Shown piece by piece: positions 9,239 through 17,606 of a stretch of 64,000 nucleotides of DNA. The translations under genes were made by a program, and so were the position numbers. Source of the DNA: JASGDN01 sp049841275 (lineage in GTDB: Bacteria > Chloroflexota > Chloroflexia > Thermomicrobiales > UBA6265); NCBI GenBank assembly GCA_049841275.1, contig JASGDN010000069.1, positions 106,869 to 170,868 on the forward strand. The letters run 5' to 3'. The notes beneath the pieces were generated by a model. The model searched no databases and had not been told where the DNA came from. It saw only the letters and a list, made by a program, of their open reading frames with translations. Position 1 is the stretch's first letter, and the number at the start of each line of letters is the position of its first letter.

Positions 9239-9471
9239 GCAGCCCGACATTGACCTACGACCGCGACGCGAACGCACTGTACCTCCGGTTCTCGTCCCGA
9301 CCGATTGAGGAAACCGTCGCACTGTCGGATTCGGTGTACGTCGATGTCGATGCCGAGGGGGAAGTGGTGGGCGTCGAGGTCCTGTACGCATCGTCCGCTG
9401 ACCTGGAGAGCATTCCGGAGCTCCCTGCTACCGGCGTGTTGCGTGATTTGCTGAAACCTCGGGCGGCTTGA
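9235..9471 (+). CDS. DUF2283 family protein, partner of DUF4258 protein
   Basis: 78 aa. TYDRDANALYLRFSS, then SVYVDVDAEGEVVGVEVLYAS, is the DUF2283 signature (Y-D-x-x-x-D-x-LY and D-x-x-G-x-x-x-G-x-E). DUF2283 proteins often follow DUF4258 or similar small genes and have been suggested to be antitoxin-like, though this is not settled. The start overlaps the previous stop (ATGA at 9235-9238). The pair is bracketed by the two promoter-bearing direct repeats at about 8883-8931 and 9505-9553, as if the module was inserted or the promoter duplicated. Confidence 0.8.
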   Translation: MSSPTLTYDRDANALYLRFSSRPIEETVALSDSVYVDVDAEGEVVGVEVLYASSADLESIPELPATGVLRDLLKPRAA

Positions 9472-9506
9472 ACGAACACCGAAGACCTCGTCCCATCACG
9501 CTCCGA

Positions 9507-9535
9507 TTGCCATTTTGCGCCACGATCGCTAGGAT
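9507..9535 (+). promoter_or_regulatory. Sigma70-type promoter TTGCCA-N17-TAGGAT (copy 2)
   Basis: -35 TTGCCA at 9507-9512, 17-nt spacer, -10 TAGGAT at 9530-9535. Identical boxes and a nearly identical flank (GATGAAACG after the -10) match copy 1 at 8885. It leads to the ribosomal protection GTPase at 9679 with a leader of about 135 nt. Confidence 0.65.
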
Positions 9536-9630
9536 GAAACGCGGACAGATGCTCCATTGGCGAACGTCTGGCCGCATCGTCGGTTTTATCATGTTTTCGT
9601 CACGGAAGGATGGTCCCATGCGCCGACTCA

Positions 9631-9660
9631 CGAGAATCCCCACGACATCCACGATTCTCG
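9631..9660 (+). promoter_or_regulatory. Leader hairpin in front of ribosomal protection gene
   Basis: CGAGAATC (9631-9638) pairs with GATTCTCG (9653-9660) around a 14-nt loop, ending about 4 nt before the GAGGAA ribosome site (9665-9670) of the gene at 9679. Short in-frame ATG-started peptides cross the leader. The layout recalls leader-controlled resistance genes, but attenuation is inference. Confidence 0.35.
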
Positions 9661-9678
9661 AACGAGGAACGCTCCTGC

Positions 9679-11632
9679 ATGCCGACCATCCTGAACCTCG
9701 GAATTTTGGCGCACGTCGACGCCGGAAAGACGAGTCTGACTGAACGCATCCTCTTTGAAACCGGCGTCATCCACTCCATCGGGAGCGTCGATGCCGGAAC
9801 CACCCAGACCGACACCCTCGAACTCGAACGCGAGCGAGGCATCACCCCAGTCGGCTGTCGTTTCCTTCCGGATCGACGACCTCACCGTCAACCTGATCGA
9901 CACCCCCGGTCACCCCGACTTCATCTCCGAGGTCGAGCGCGCATTGCGGGTGCTCGATGCCGTCGTGCTCGTCGTCTCGGCGGGAGAAGGCGTGCAGCCG
10001 CAGACACGCCGCCTTGCCCGCGCCGTGCGCTCACTCGGGCTGCCGCTGGCAATCTTCGTCAACAAGATCGACCGCATCGGCGCGCGCGTCGCTGCCGTAC
10101 TCGACGATATCCGGGAGTTGCTCGACCTGCGGATTGTGGCGATGACGGAGGTTCGGCAGACTGGCACGCGTGCCGCCGAGGCAGAGTCGCGCGATGTTAC
10201 GGATATTCATTGTTGCCCCGATGTGCTCGATACGCTTTCCCTGGCGAGCGCCGATCTGGTTGACGCCTGGCTGACGCGCGAAGGAGATGTCTCATCGCAC
10301 CTGATCGCCTGGCATCTGCGGAAGCAGGTCGCGACAGGGACCGTCGTGCCCGTTTTCGCGGGTGCTGCGATCACCGGTGCGGGTGTACGTGGTCTGCTGG
10401 ATGGCATTGCATGCTGGCTGCCGCCGGCCTCCGGATGCGCGGAGGCGCCGTTGAGCGGCACTGTCTTCACAGTGCAACGAGCTGCGTCCGGCGAGAAGAT
10501 CGCGCTCGTGCGTCTGTTCGACGGAACAGTTGCGCAGCGGCAGACGGTGACGCTCGGGCGGCGTGGTGAGGATGGCGCTGTCATCGCCGAAACGGCGCGT
10601 GTGACGGCGCTCGATCGTTTCCTGCGTGACGGTCGGGCGGTTGCGTCTGCCGGGGAGATCGTGCGGTTGCATGGTCTGCGCGATGCCCGCGTCGGCGACT
10701 GGATCGGGCGCGAGCATCCGGAGCGGCGGCCTGTCATCTTTCGGCGTCCGACGATAGAAAGTGTGGTTTCGCCGTATTCGCCGGGACTCTTTGCGGCGTT
10801 GCAGCGGTTGGCGGAGAGCGATCCGCTCATCGACTTCCGGCAGGACGAGCGGCGGCGTGAGCTTTCGGTACGTTTGTATGGCGAGGTCCAGAAGGAGGTG
10901 CTGACGGCCGCGCTCGCGAGCGACTTCGGTCTCGATGTCACCTTCGCGCCGTCACAGGTCGTGTGCGTCGAGCGTCCGGTCGGGAGGGGCTACGCGATCG
11001 AGCATATGGGTGCGCCGGGCAACCCGTTCGTGGGGACGGTCGGGATCCGGGTCGAGCCGGGGGACCGCGATTCCAGTATTACGTTCGTCCGTCCGTCGGG
11101 AGCGTTGCCACTTGCCTTCTACGTGGCGATCGAGGAAACCGTGTACGAGACATTGCGGGAAGGCCTATCCGGATGGGAGGTGCGCGACATCCGAGTGACG
11201 TTGACCGAGACGGCCTACGCCTCACCGGTGACCGTGGCAGGGGATTTCCGGAAGCTGACGCCGCTGGTGCTGATGGCGGCGCTGAAGGAGGCGAGGACGC
11301 GCGTCTGCGAACCGATCCTGCGCTTCGAGCTGGAGCTGCCGGAACCGGTGGTGGGTGAAGTATTGCCAGCCTTGGCCGCGCACCGCGCGGTACCGGAGGC
11401 GACCGAGCTGGTAGGGACCGCCGGGCGAACGGCGCGGATCGTGGGGACGATTCCGGCGGCGGAGGTCCATGCCTTCGAGCAGCGGCTTGCCGGGCTGACG
11501 CGTGGCGAGGGGGTGCTGACGACGGCGTTCGCATCGTACGCGCCGGTCACGGGAAAGGTCCCGATACGAGAGCGTTCGGATCACAACCCCCTCAACCGGG
11601 CGTGGTACCTCGCGCAGGTGGCACAGGAGTGA
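9679..11632 (+). pseudogene. Tetracycline-type ribosomal protection GTPase (TetM/OtrA-like), one frameshift
   Basis: ATG at 9679 begins TILNLGILAHVDAGKTSLTE, the G1 loop of EF-G-like factors, continuing through DTLELERERGIT. The frame then shifts near 9846 and resumes with QSAVVSFRIDDLTVNLIDTPGHPDF (G3) and FVNKIDRIGA (G4). Restoring ATC after GGCATCACC, that is 2 missing bases, gives the expected RGITIQSA switch. The remaining 600 codons cover domains II-V in one frame to TGA at 11630. Total length about 650 aa is that of ribosomal protection proteins, which remove tetracycline from the ribosome by GTP hydrolysis; EF-G itself would be longer. Whether it confers resistance is unknown, and as written it would be truncated. 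Confidence 0.75.
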
Positions 11633-11706
11633 TGCGTTGGCAGGGGATGGATGATTGTGTCGCGGGCGGGTAACCGCCCCCAATCCCTTGGCAAGCGGTC
11701 ATCGCC

Positions 11707-12540
11707 TCAGCCAGTGGCAATCCTGCCGAGCAATCGGGTATCGACGTAGGCAAAACCCACGACCACGATTGACAGTACGATGACCAGCGGGAGCTGCGTG
11801 GTGCTACCTTGGGCAAGCATGGTCGACACCGCCATTGCCGCGATACCGATTGCCAGGATGGTGAAAAAGCACAGCAGCGCGGTTCCTGCTTCGAACGCGT
11901 GGTGGCGATCGCGCTGTACGCCTTCGGCAAGCAGGAACGCAACAGGAATCACGAATCCATAGTCGAGCAGCTTGATGGTCCAGAAGAGTGTCGGACTCTC
12001 TGTATACGCTGTGTCAGGGGTGCCCCAGTAGACCTGCCATATTTGAGCGGCCCACATCAAGGCGACGATGGCGCCCAGGGCGATGAGTCCCCAACTCATG
12101 CACATCCGCGTTTTGTGTGGGGCGGAACCTGCGGTAGCCTCGCGAACTATTCGCCACGCTATCACGGAAATTGTCGTTCCGAGGGCGACCATCCCGGCAT
12201 AGAGGGGAAAGGCCCGCTCGACATTCCCGTCATAGCGGAGATACTCCTGCCCAATGATGACGGTCGTGTAGGTATAGGTGCAGAACAAGGCCCCGGCTAG
12301 CGCGAGGTATGGCCCGATGGGATTCGAACGTTGAAATAACGCGACCGCGATGACGAGGATCGGCACGACGATGAAGAGGGAGATAACTTCGGACCCCCTG
12401 AACTGGTCGATGGCGTCGGTCGACGTTCGCTGCACGATCCTGCCGGTCACGAGTGGGCCGAGCAGGACACTCGCGATCACCAAGATGGCAAGGACGATGC
12501 AGAGGGACGACACGAGCAGGCGTTCGGGGCGTGTGGGCAT
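11707..12540 (-). CDS. Polytopic membrane protein of unknown function
   Basis: 277 aa with about seven or eight hydrophobic segments: residues about 8-30, 50-68, 75-97, 113-130, 148-167, 190-206, 221-245 and 248-268. The loops are short; a larger hydrophilic stretch near residues 165-190 (QIWQVYWGTPDTAYTESP) probably faces outside. I recognise no family motif. The start at 12540 has GGAAAGG upstream. It is monocistronic between the ribosomal protection gene (convergent, 74 nt away) and proline dehydrogenase upstream (same strand, 108 nt away). Confidence 0.65.
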   Translation of the reverse strand: MPTRPERLLVSSLCIVLAILVIASVLLGPLVTGRIVQRTSTDAIDQFRGSEVISLFIVVPILVIAVALFQRSNPIGPYLALAGALFCTYTYTTVIIGQEYLRYDGNVERAFPLYAGMVALGTTISVIAWRIVREATAGSAPHKTRMCMSWGLIALGAIVALMWAAQIWQVYWGTPDTAYTESPTLFWTIKLLDYGFVIPVAFLLAEGVQRDRHHAFEAGTALLCFFTILAIGIAAMAVSTMLAQGSTTQLPLVIVLSIVVVGFAYVDTRLLGRIATG

Positions 12541-12648
12541 GGGGTGCCTTTCCTTCCTGGAGACCGTGTTATGGTCTCCAGAAACTATTGTCGGAATCGG
12601 GCATCACAGGTCCAACCGCGCAGGAGCCGTTGGCATGTCAGAACCGTG

Positions 12649-13689
12649 TCAGGGGCGGACGAGGTTCCTCGCGAAGAAGAGGACATTCGCTGGGCGTTCC
12701 GCCAGCCGCCGCATGAAGAAGGGATACCAGTCCGGGCCGAACGGGGTCGCGACCAGCACGCGGTAGCCCCGCTTCACGAGATCTAGTTGCAATTGCGGCC
12801 GGATACCGTAGAGCATCTGGAACTCGAAGCGGTCGTTGCCGATCCCGGCGCCGCGCGTGAACGCGATCACCTGGTCGATGATCCGTTCGTCGTGCGTCGC
12901 GATACCGGTAAAGCTGTTCTCGCGCAGCATCGTCTCCGCCAGCGCGACGTAGGCGGCGTCCACGTCCGCCTTCTTCGGATAGGCGACCGACTCCGGTTCC
13001 AGATAGGCGCCCTTCACGAGGCGCAGGTTCGGGCGGTAGGGCGCCAGCACGGCCAGGTCGTCCGGCGTGCGGTAGAGGTACGACTGGAGGACGGTGCCCG
13101 TGTTGTCGTGGTCGGCGTCGCGCAGCCGGGTGTAGATCCGCAACGTCGCATCGACCGATGGCGAATCCTCCATGTCCATGCGGATGAAGATGCCGCGTTC
13201 CTGGGCATGGGCCACGAGCGATTCGACATTCGCATAGGCCAGCTCCTCGTCCAGTTTCAGGCCGAGATGCGTGAGCTTCAGTGCCACGTTGCCGTCGATC
13301 TTCTCCTCCGCCAGGCGGTCGATCACCGTGCGGTATTCCGCGACCACCCCCGCGGCCTTCTCCGCGCTGTCCACGGCCTCCCCAAGGATGGTCGTGTTGA
13401 CGCGCAGCCCGTTCGCGTTCAGGTCCTTCAAGGCCACGATGCATTCATCGAGCGTGGTACCGGGGACGAAGCGGGATGCGCCGAAGCGCATGCCGTACTT
13501 GCGGACGTTGTTGGCGACCAACGGGTTGTTCGTCGCGGCAAGGATGCCCTTGCGGCCATAGGCGTTGAGGCGGGCCAGTGCATCGTCGGCGAGTGACGGC
13601 GTGGCGACGCTCCCACTGCCGGCGGGCGGGGTTGGAACCGGTTCCGCCGGACTGGATTCGGGAACGGGATCGGGCGTCGAGGTGTCCAT
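12649..13689 (-). CDS. Proline dehydrogenase
   Basis: 346 aa. FAD-dependent oxidation of L-proline to 1-pyrroline-5-carboxylate, first step of proline use as carbon, nitrogen or electron source, normally at the inner face of the membrane. The TIM-barrel has NVALKLTHLGLKLDEE, the conserved RMDMEDSPS, LRLVKGAYLEPE, IATHDERII, FQMLYGIRP, and the C-terminal YPFFMRRLAERPANV with the substrate-carboxylate arginines. It is the short monofunctional type. A Pro/Ser-rich N-terminal tail of about 35 residues precedes the domain. ATG at 13689 follows GGAGGTCCC, so the shorter start is preferred. No P5C dehydrogenase is adjacent; the aldehyde dehydrogenase at 56.6 kb is a different subgroup. Confidence 0.92.
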   Translation of the reverse strand: MDTSTPDPVPESSPAEPVPTPPAGSGSVATPSLADDALARLNAYGRKGILAATNNPLVANNVRKYGMRFGASRFVPGTTLDECIVALKDLNANGLRVNTTILGEAVDSAEKAAGVVAEYRTVIDRLAEEKIDGNVALKLTHLGLKLDEELAYANVESLVAHAQERGIFIRMDMEDSPSVDATLRIYTRLRDADHDNTGTVLQSYLYRTPDDLAVLAPYRPNLRLVKGAYLEPESVAYPKKADVDAAYVALAETMLRENSFTGIATHDERIIDQVIAFTRGAGIGNDRFEFQMLYGIRPQLQLDLVKRGYRVLVATPFGPDWYPFFMRRLAERPANVLFFARNLVRP

Positions 13690-13987
13690 GCGCAGGGACC
13701 TCCGGAGCGGTGGGGATGACGTGCGGACCCAGTCGTTGCCGTCATCATAGCGCCGGTTTCGGATGCTTCCCATCCCGTCCGTGCCCGCCGGAGGAGTCTG
13801 GCAAGATGGGAATCTGGGCGCAGCGCCTGGACGTACGCCTTTGGAAATGGGTCCGGCGATTGACGGGGAATCGCTCGCACCTGAGAATCGCTGCCAGCAT
13901 GAGGCGCCGGCACGAGCGGCCGGAGTCGTGGCTCCTTCCGGCAGCGCATCGCCATGACGGCGAGACCAGGCGAGTGGTGGTTCTCTC

Positions 13988-15196
13988 ATGAAACGACTGG
14001 GTGTGATCGGGTACGGCGGGCGGATTCGCGGCATGCTGGCGACGATCGACCGCTACGACACCGATGCGACGGTGGTGGCGGTGGTCGATCCGGCGGAGGA
14101 CGCGCTGCGCGCGAGGTTTCCGGAGAAGCTGGTGAACGTCACCTTCTACCCGGATGTCGATGCAATGCTGGAAACGGCGGACCTCGACGGCGTGCTGATC
14201 GGCACGAACTGCCTCTACCACACGCCCTATGCGATCAAGGTGCTGGCGACTGGCCTGCCGCTCTTCCTCGAAAAGCCGGTCGCGATCGACGAGGGGCAGC
14301 TTGCCCAGTTGCACGATGCATCGCTGACGACAACGAGCAAGACGGTGGTCTCCTTTCCGCTGCGTGTCTCTCGCCTTTGCACGACGGCGAAGGAGGTCGT
14401 CGATTCCGGCGTCCTGGGCACCGTCGAGAACATCCAGATGACGAACAACGTCCCCTTCTACGGCTCGAACTACTATCACGGCTGGATGCGCAACGAGGCG
14501 TTCACCGGCGGCCTGTGGCTGCAGAAGGCGACGCACGACCTCGATTACCTCAACTACCTGGTGGACGGGAAGACGCCCGCGCGGATCGTGGCGGTGGAGT
14601 CGAAGAACGTCTTCACGGGCGATATGCCCGCCGGGCTCTACTGCATGGATTGCGAGCTGAAGACGACCTGCCCGGAGAGCCAGTACAACCTCTTCTACAA
14701 GCAGGGCATCCTCGCCGACCTGCACGACGCCGAGACCTTCTGGGACGGGCGCTGGCAATGCGCGTTCGCGGTGGATACCGGTAATCACGATGCCGCGACG
14801 GCCATCGTGCAGTACCCGTCCGGCGCGCACGCGACCTACACGCAGATGTTCTATGCGCGGCGTGGTGCGGCCAAGCGCGGTGCGATCCTCACCGGGTACA
14901 AGGGCACGCTTTCCTTCGACTGGTATACGGAGGAGGTGGTGGTGCATCACCATCATACCGGGCGGGTGGAGCGGATTGCGGTGGCGACCGGCGAGCACGG
15001 TCACAGCGGCGGCGATCACGAACTGGCGCACGACTTCCTCGCCATTCTCTATGGCACGGGCGAGAGCCGGGCGACGCTGCAGGACGGCCTGTTGAGCGCG
15101 CAGATGTGTCTGATGGCGAAGCGGAGTTGCCAGACGAGCGCGTTCCAGCCGTTCGTACCGCTCAGTGCGGCAAAGCCGGTGCTGACCGTGTCCTAG
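13988..15196 (+). CDS. Gfo/Idh/MocA family oxidoreductase
   Basis: 402 aa. NAD(P)-dependent oxidoreductase, often acting on sugars or inositols. The Rossmann start is GVIGYGGRIRGML, followed by VVAVVDPAEDALRARF for the cofactor ribose and the family-defining LFLEKPVAID with the catalytic-site Lys at about residue 98. The C-terminal beta-sheet domain contains GGLWLQKATHDLDYLNYLV with the His-Asp pair used in substrate binding. An unusual feature is a Cys cluster YCMDCELKTTCPES at about 218-231, which could bind a metal. The start was taken at the ATG just before the first strand; the ribosome site is weak. Substrate unknown. Confidence 0.85.
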   Translation: MKRLGVIGYGGRIRGMLATIDRYDTDATVVAVVDPAEDALRARFPEKLVNVTFYPDVDAMLETADLDGVLIGTNCLYHTPYAIKVLATGLPLFLEKPVAIDEGQLAQLHDASLTTTSKTVVSFPLRVSRLCTTAKEVVDSGVLGTVENIQMTNNVPFYGSNYYHGWMRNEAFTGGLWLQKATHDLDYLNYLVDGKTPARIVAVESKNVFTGDMPAGLYCMDCELKTTCPESQYNLFYKQGILADLHDAETFWDGRWQCAFAVDTGNHDAATAIVQYPSGAHATYTQMFYARRGAAKRGAILTGYKGTLSFDWYTEEVVVHHHHTGRVERIAVATGEHGHSGGDHELAHDFLAILYGTGESRATLQDGLLSAQMCLMAKRSCQTSAFQPFVPLSAAKPVLTVS

Positions 15197-15327
15197 GCAG
15201 ATGGGAAGGCGCTGTATCCGACCGACGCTCCCTGCCCCAATGGGTAGTTCTAGCGTGACGTGATCCCTCCTGCGATCCTTGTAGTATTCCGTAATTGGCT
15301 TATGGATCGTAGCTGGATGGGATCGCG

Positions 15328-15939
15328 ATGGGATTCGGACGCGCACGGAACACGGATACGACCACGACGGCAGCCGACCTGGGGGTGCTGGCGTTACGGG
15401 TGGGCGCGGGTGCGCTGTTCGCCGGGCATGGCGCGCAGAAGCTCTTCGGTGTCCTTGGCGGACATGGTCTGGAGGGGACGGCCGGGTTCCTCGGATCGCT
15501 GGGGTTGAAGCCTGCGAAGCAGTGGGCTCAGCTCGCCGGCATCTCGGAGTTCGGCGGCGGTGCGTTGATGGCGCTTGGGTTGGGCGGGCCGATCGGGCCG
15601 ATCCTCATGCAGGGCGCGATGGTGAACGCCATCCGCCAGGCGCACTGGAAGCTGCCGATCTGGTCGGCGGCGGGCGGTCCGGAGATGGCGTTGCTCTATA
15701 GCCTGATCGGGGTTGCCGTTGGTACGACCGGGCCGGGACGCTTCTCGCTGGACCGGGCCCTGGGGGTGAAGGTGCCGGCTGCGCTCACGGCGGTGACGAT
15801 CGGGGCGGTGGCTGCCGGGATCGTGGTTACGGAGGTGCAGGTGGCCGCCGCGAAGGCTACATCGGCAGCGGCGGAGGCCGAGCTTGCTGCCGCGGATGAT
15901 GACGGCCCGCAGGCGGGTGAGGCTGCCCCGGCGGCATAG
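15328..15939 (+). CDS. DoxX family membrane protein
   Basis: 203 aa. ALRVGAGALFAGHGAQKLFG and AGISEFGGGALMALGL are the DoxX signature; four hydrophobic segments fill residues about 20-155. DoxX proteins are small inner-membrane proteins linked to thiol or redox homeostasis. The last 45 residues are an Ala/Glu/Asp-rich tail (ATSAAAEAELAAADDD) that most homologues lack. A possible promoter TTGTAG-N16-TATGGA lies at 15279-15306. Strong terminator hairpin follows at 15968. Confidence 0.85.
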   Translation: MGFGRARNTDTTTTAADLGVLALRVGAGALFAGHGAQKLFGVLGGHGLEGTAGFLGSLGLKPAKQWAQLAGISEFGGGALMALGLGGPIGPILMQGAMVNAIRQAHWKLPIWSAAGGPEMALLYSLIGVAVGTTGPGRFSLDRALGVKVPAALTAVTIGAVAAGIVVTEVQVAAAKATSAAAEAELAAADDDGPQAGEAAPAA

Positions 15940-15967
15940 CGTTTGGACATGCCCGGAGTGGGCCAAC

Positions 15968-16014
15968 AACGAGGAAGGGGAGTCGTTCCATGCGAACGAC
16001 TCCCCTTCCTCGTT
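15968..16014 (+). terminator. Strong hairpin after DoxX gene
   Basis: A 21-nt arm (15968-15988, starting AACGAGGAAGG) is perfectly repeated in inverse at 15994-16014 around a 5-nt loop CATGC, followed by TTCC. This is a near-perfect bidirectional terminator stem. Confidence 0.75.
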
Positions 16015-16566
16015 TTCCAGGATTCCAGGGCGCGGGCAATGGCGAGCGGCCCCCGGTTGGGGTCTTCGATCGTGGCGGGTGAAACAAATGCGGCGGGACG
16101 GGCGTTGGAAAGCATGGGTGTGTGCAGCATGCTCATGGGTCGGATTCTTGCCGGCATCGCCCAGATCGGTGGGCGTGACCATCCGCGCAGGTGGGATGCC
16201 CGGGTCGGGATAGCGGTTCCAGCAGGGAGGATTCGTGGTAGCTACCGACAACGCCATCGAAGCGGCCCGGGATGGTGGGGCGGGCGTGCCGTGGGCTGGC
16301 CAATATCGTGCTGGGCATGCGTGTGGATGGCTGACGCGAGCCAGACGAGTAGCGTATCCGTGATTGAGTATAGTGAAGTCTTGTGCCTACCAGGCACTCC
16401 TGTGAAGTTCCTGGGCGTATACTTCGCCGGATTCTCGGGTAGGCCATGGGCATCGGGGTTGCATGGAATGCACCCATACGCTGCATCGATCGATGGAGCG
16501 AACGCACCGTAGCAGACGAAGGGACGAAGGGTGAATCGATTTGCTGGATCCGGACGAGGTCCGAAG
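16015..16566. other. Intergenic stretch without a recognised gene
   Basis: About 550 nt. Open frames exist on both strands but none has a family motif and a ribosome site together. A small stem GTGCCT-ACC-AGGCAC sits near 16383-16398 with TATAGT-like sequence just upstream (about 16369), which could be promoter material for the Tat-exported protein downstream. Otherwise nothing is seen. Confidence 0.4.
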
Positions 16567-17466
16567 ATGAACCGTCGCCGGGCTATGTCGCTCGGGGCTT
16601 CTGCGGCCATGGCCGCCGCGGCAGGCGGTTTGCCCGGTGGAGCTGCCGCGCAGGCGACCCCGGACGCAGCCGGGTCGACAGGCGGTTCGCTGGCGCAGGG
16701 GCTGCTGCCGGATCATCGCCTGTTGCTCTACTACGGGTTCCCGGGCAACGATCGGATGGGCATCCTCGGGGAGTACGAGCCGGACGAACTGCTGGAGCAC
16801 CTGAAGACCGAGGCCGCAAACTACGTGGCGGCGGACAACTCCCGCCCGTGGAAGCTCGGGTTCGAGTTGATTGCGTCGGTGGCTCAGGGGTATCCCGGTC
16901 CCGAAAACCTGTATATCGCCGATACCTCCGGAACGCTGCTCGATCAGTATACCGAGTTCACCGCCCAGAACGATATGGTGCTCTTCCTCGATGTGCAGAT
17001 GGGGTTCAAGAAGCCCAAGGACGATTATTCGGGTCTGGAGCGGTGGCTGAAATACGACCACGTCCATCTGGGGATCGATCCCGAGTTCCACATGCGCGAA
17101 GGTGAATTGCCGGGGCAGGATATCGGCCAGATCGATGGATCCGATGTGACCGAGGCGCAGACCTGGCTGGTGGACATCGCGAAGAAATACGGTGTCTCGC
17201 GCAAGACGTTGATCGTTCATCAGTTCCATGAGTCAATGATCGAGAACAAGGACACGATCAAGCCGATGAACGGCGTGGACCTGGTGATCGACGAGGACGG
17301 GTTCGGTCCGCCGTCGATGAAGGAGGATACGTACAACGTCGTCATCACGCAGGAGCCGATCGAGTACAACGGAATCAAGCTCTTCTACAAGCAGGACGAC
17401 CCGTTGATGACGGCCGACCAGGTGCTGGCCCTGAATCCGCCGCCGGATGTCGTGATCTATCAGTAG
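16567..17466 (+). CDS. Tat-exported protein of unknown function
   Basis: 299 aa. The start MNRRRAMSLGASAAMAAA has the arginine pair and hydrophobic core of a Tat signal peptide, with likely cleavage after AAAQA near residue 30. A GTG at 16531 in frame is possible, but ATG at 16567 has GAGG at the right distance and puts the RR motif at the N-terminus. The mature part has alternating strands and helices: LLLYYGFPGNDRMGILGEY, FELIASVAQGYPG, MVLFLDVQMGF, KYDHVHLGIDPEFHM, KTLIVHQFHESMI and VDLVIDEDGFG, suggesting a TIM-barrel-like fold with acidic and His residues at strand ends, as in glycoside hydrolases. I cannot assign it to a named family. It ends at a hairpin at 17507. Confidence 0.75.
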   Translation: MNRRRAMSLGASAAMAAAAGGLPGGAAAQATPDAAGSTGGSLAQGLLPDHRLLLYYGFPGNDRMGILGEYEPDELLEHLKTEAANYVAADNSRPWKLGFELIASVAQGYPGPENLYIADTSGTLLDQYTEFTAQNDMVLFLDVQMGFKKPKDDYSGLERWLKYDHVHLGIDPEFHMREGELPGQDIGQIDGSDVTEAQTWLVDIAKKYGVSRKTLIVHQFHESMIENKDTIKPMNGVDLVIDEDGFGPPSMKEDTYNVVITQEPIEYNGIKLFYKQDDPLMTADQVLALNPPPDVVIYQ

Positions 17467-17506
17467 GTCTCCTGGCCACAAGCCAACCGATCAGGACTCA
17501 CGCGAA

Positions 17507-17536
17507 TGGCTCCGGACGACTACTTGTCCGGAGCCA
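17507..17536 (+). terminator. Hairpin after Tat-exported protein gene
   Basis: TGGCTCCGGAC (17507-17517) pairs with GTCCGGAGCCA (17526-17536) over an 8-nt loop. No T-run follows. It lies between convergent genes and may serve both. Confidence 0.55.
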
Positions 17537-17606
17537 CTCACATGGGGGAGGGAGCATCATCGCGGGGGAGCGCCTGGCTGGGGGCATCTCGCGCGCGGTC
17601 GGTAGG

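Noticed and set aside
13745..15346. 530-codon open frame on minus
   Set aside because: Mirror of the Gfo/Idh gene; Arg/His/Val-rich composition and no family features.
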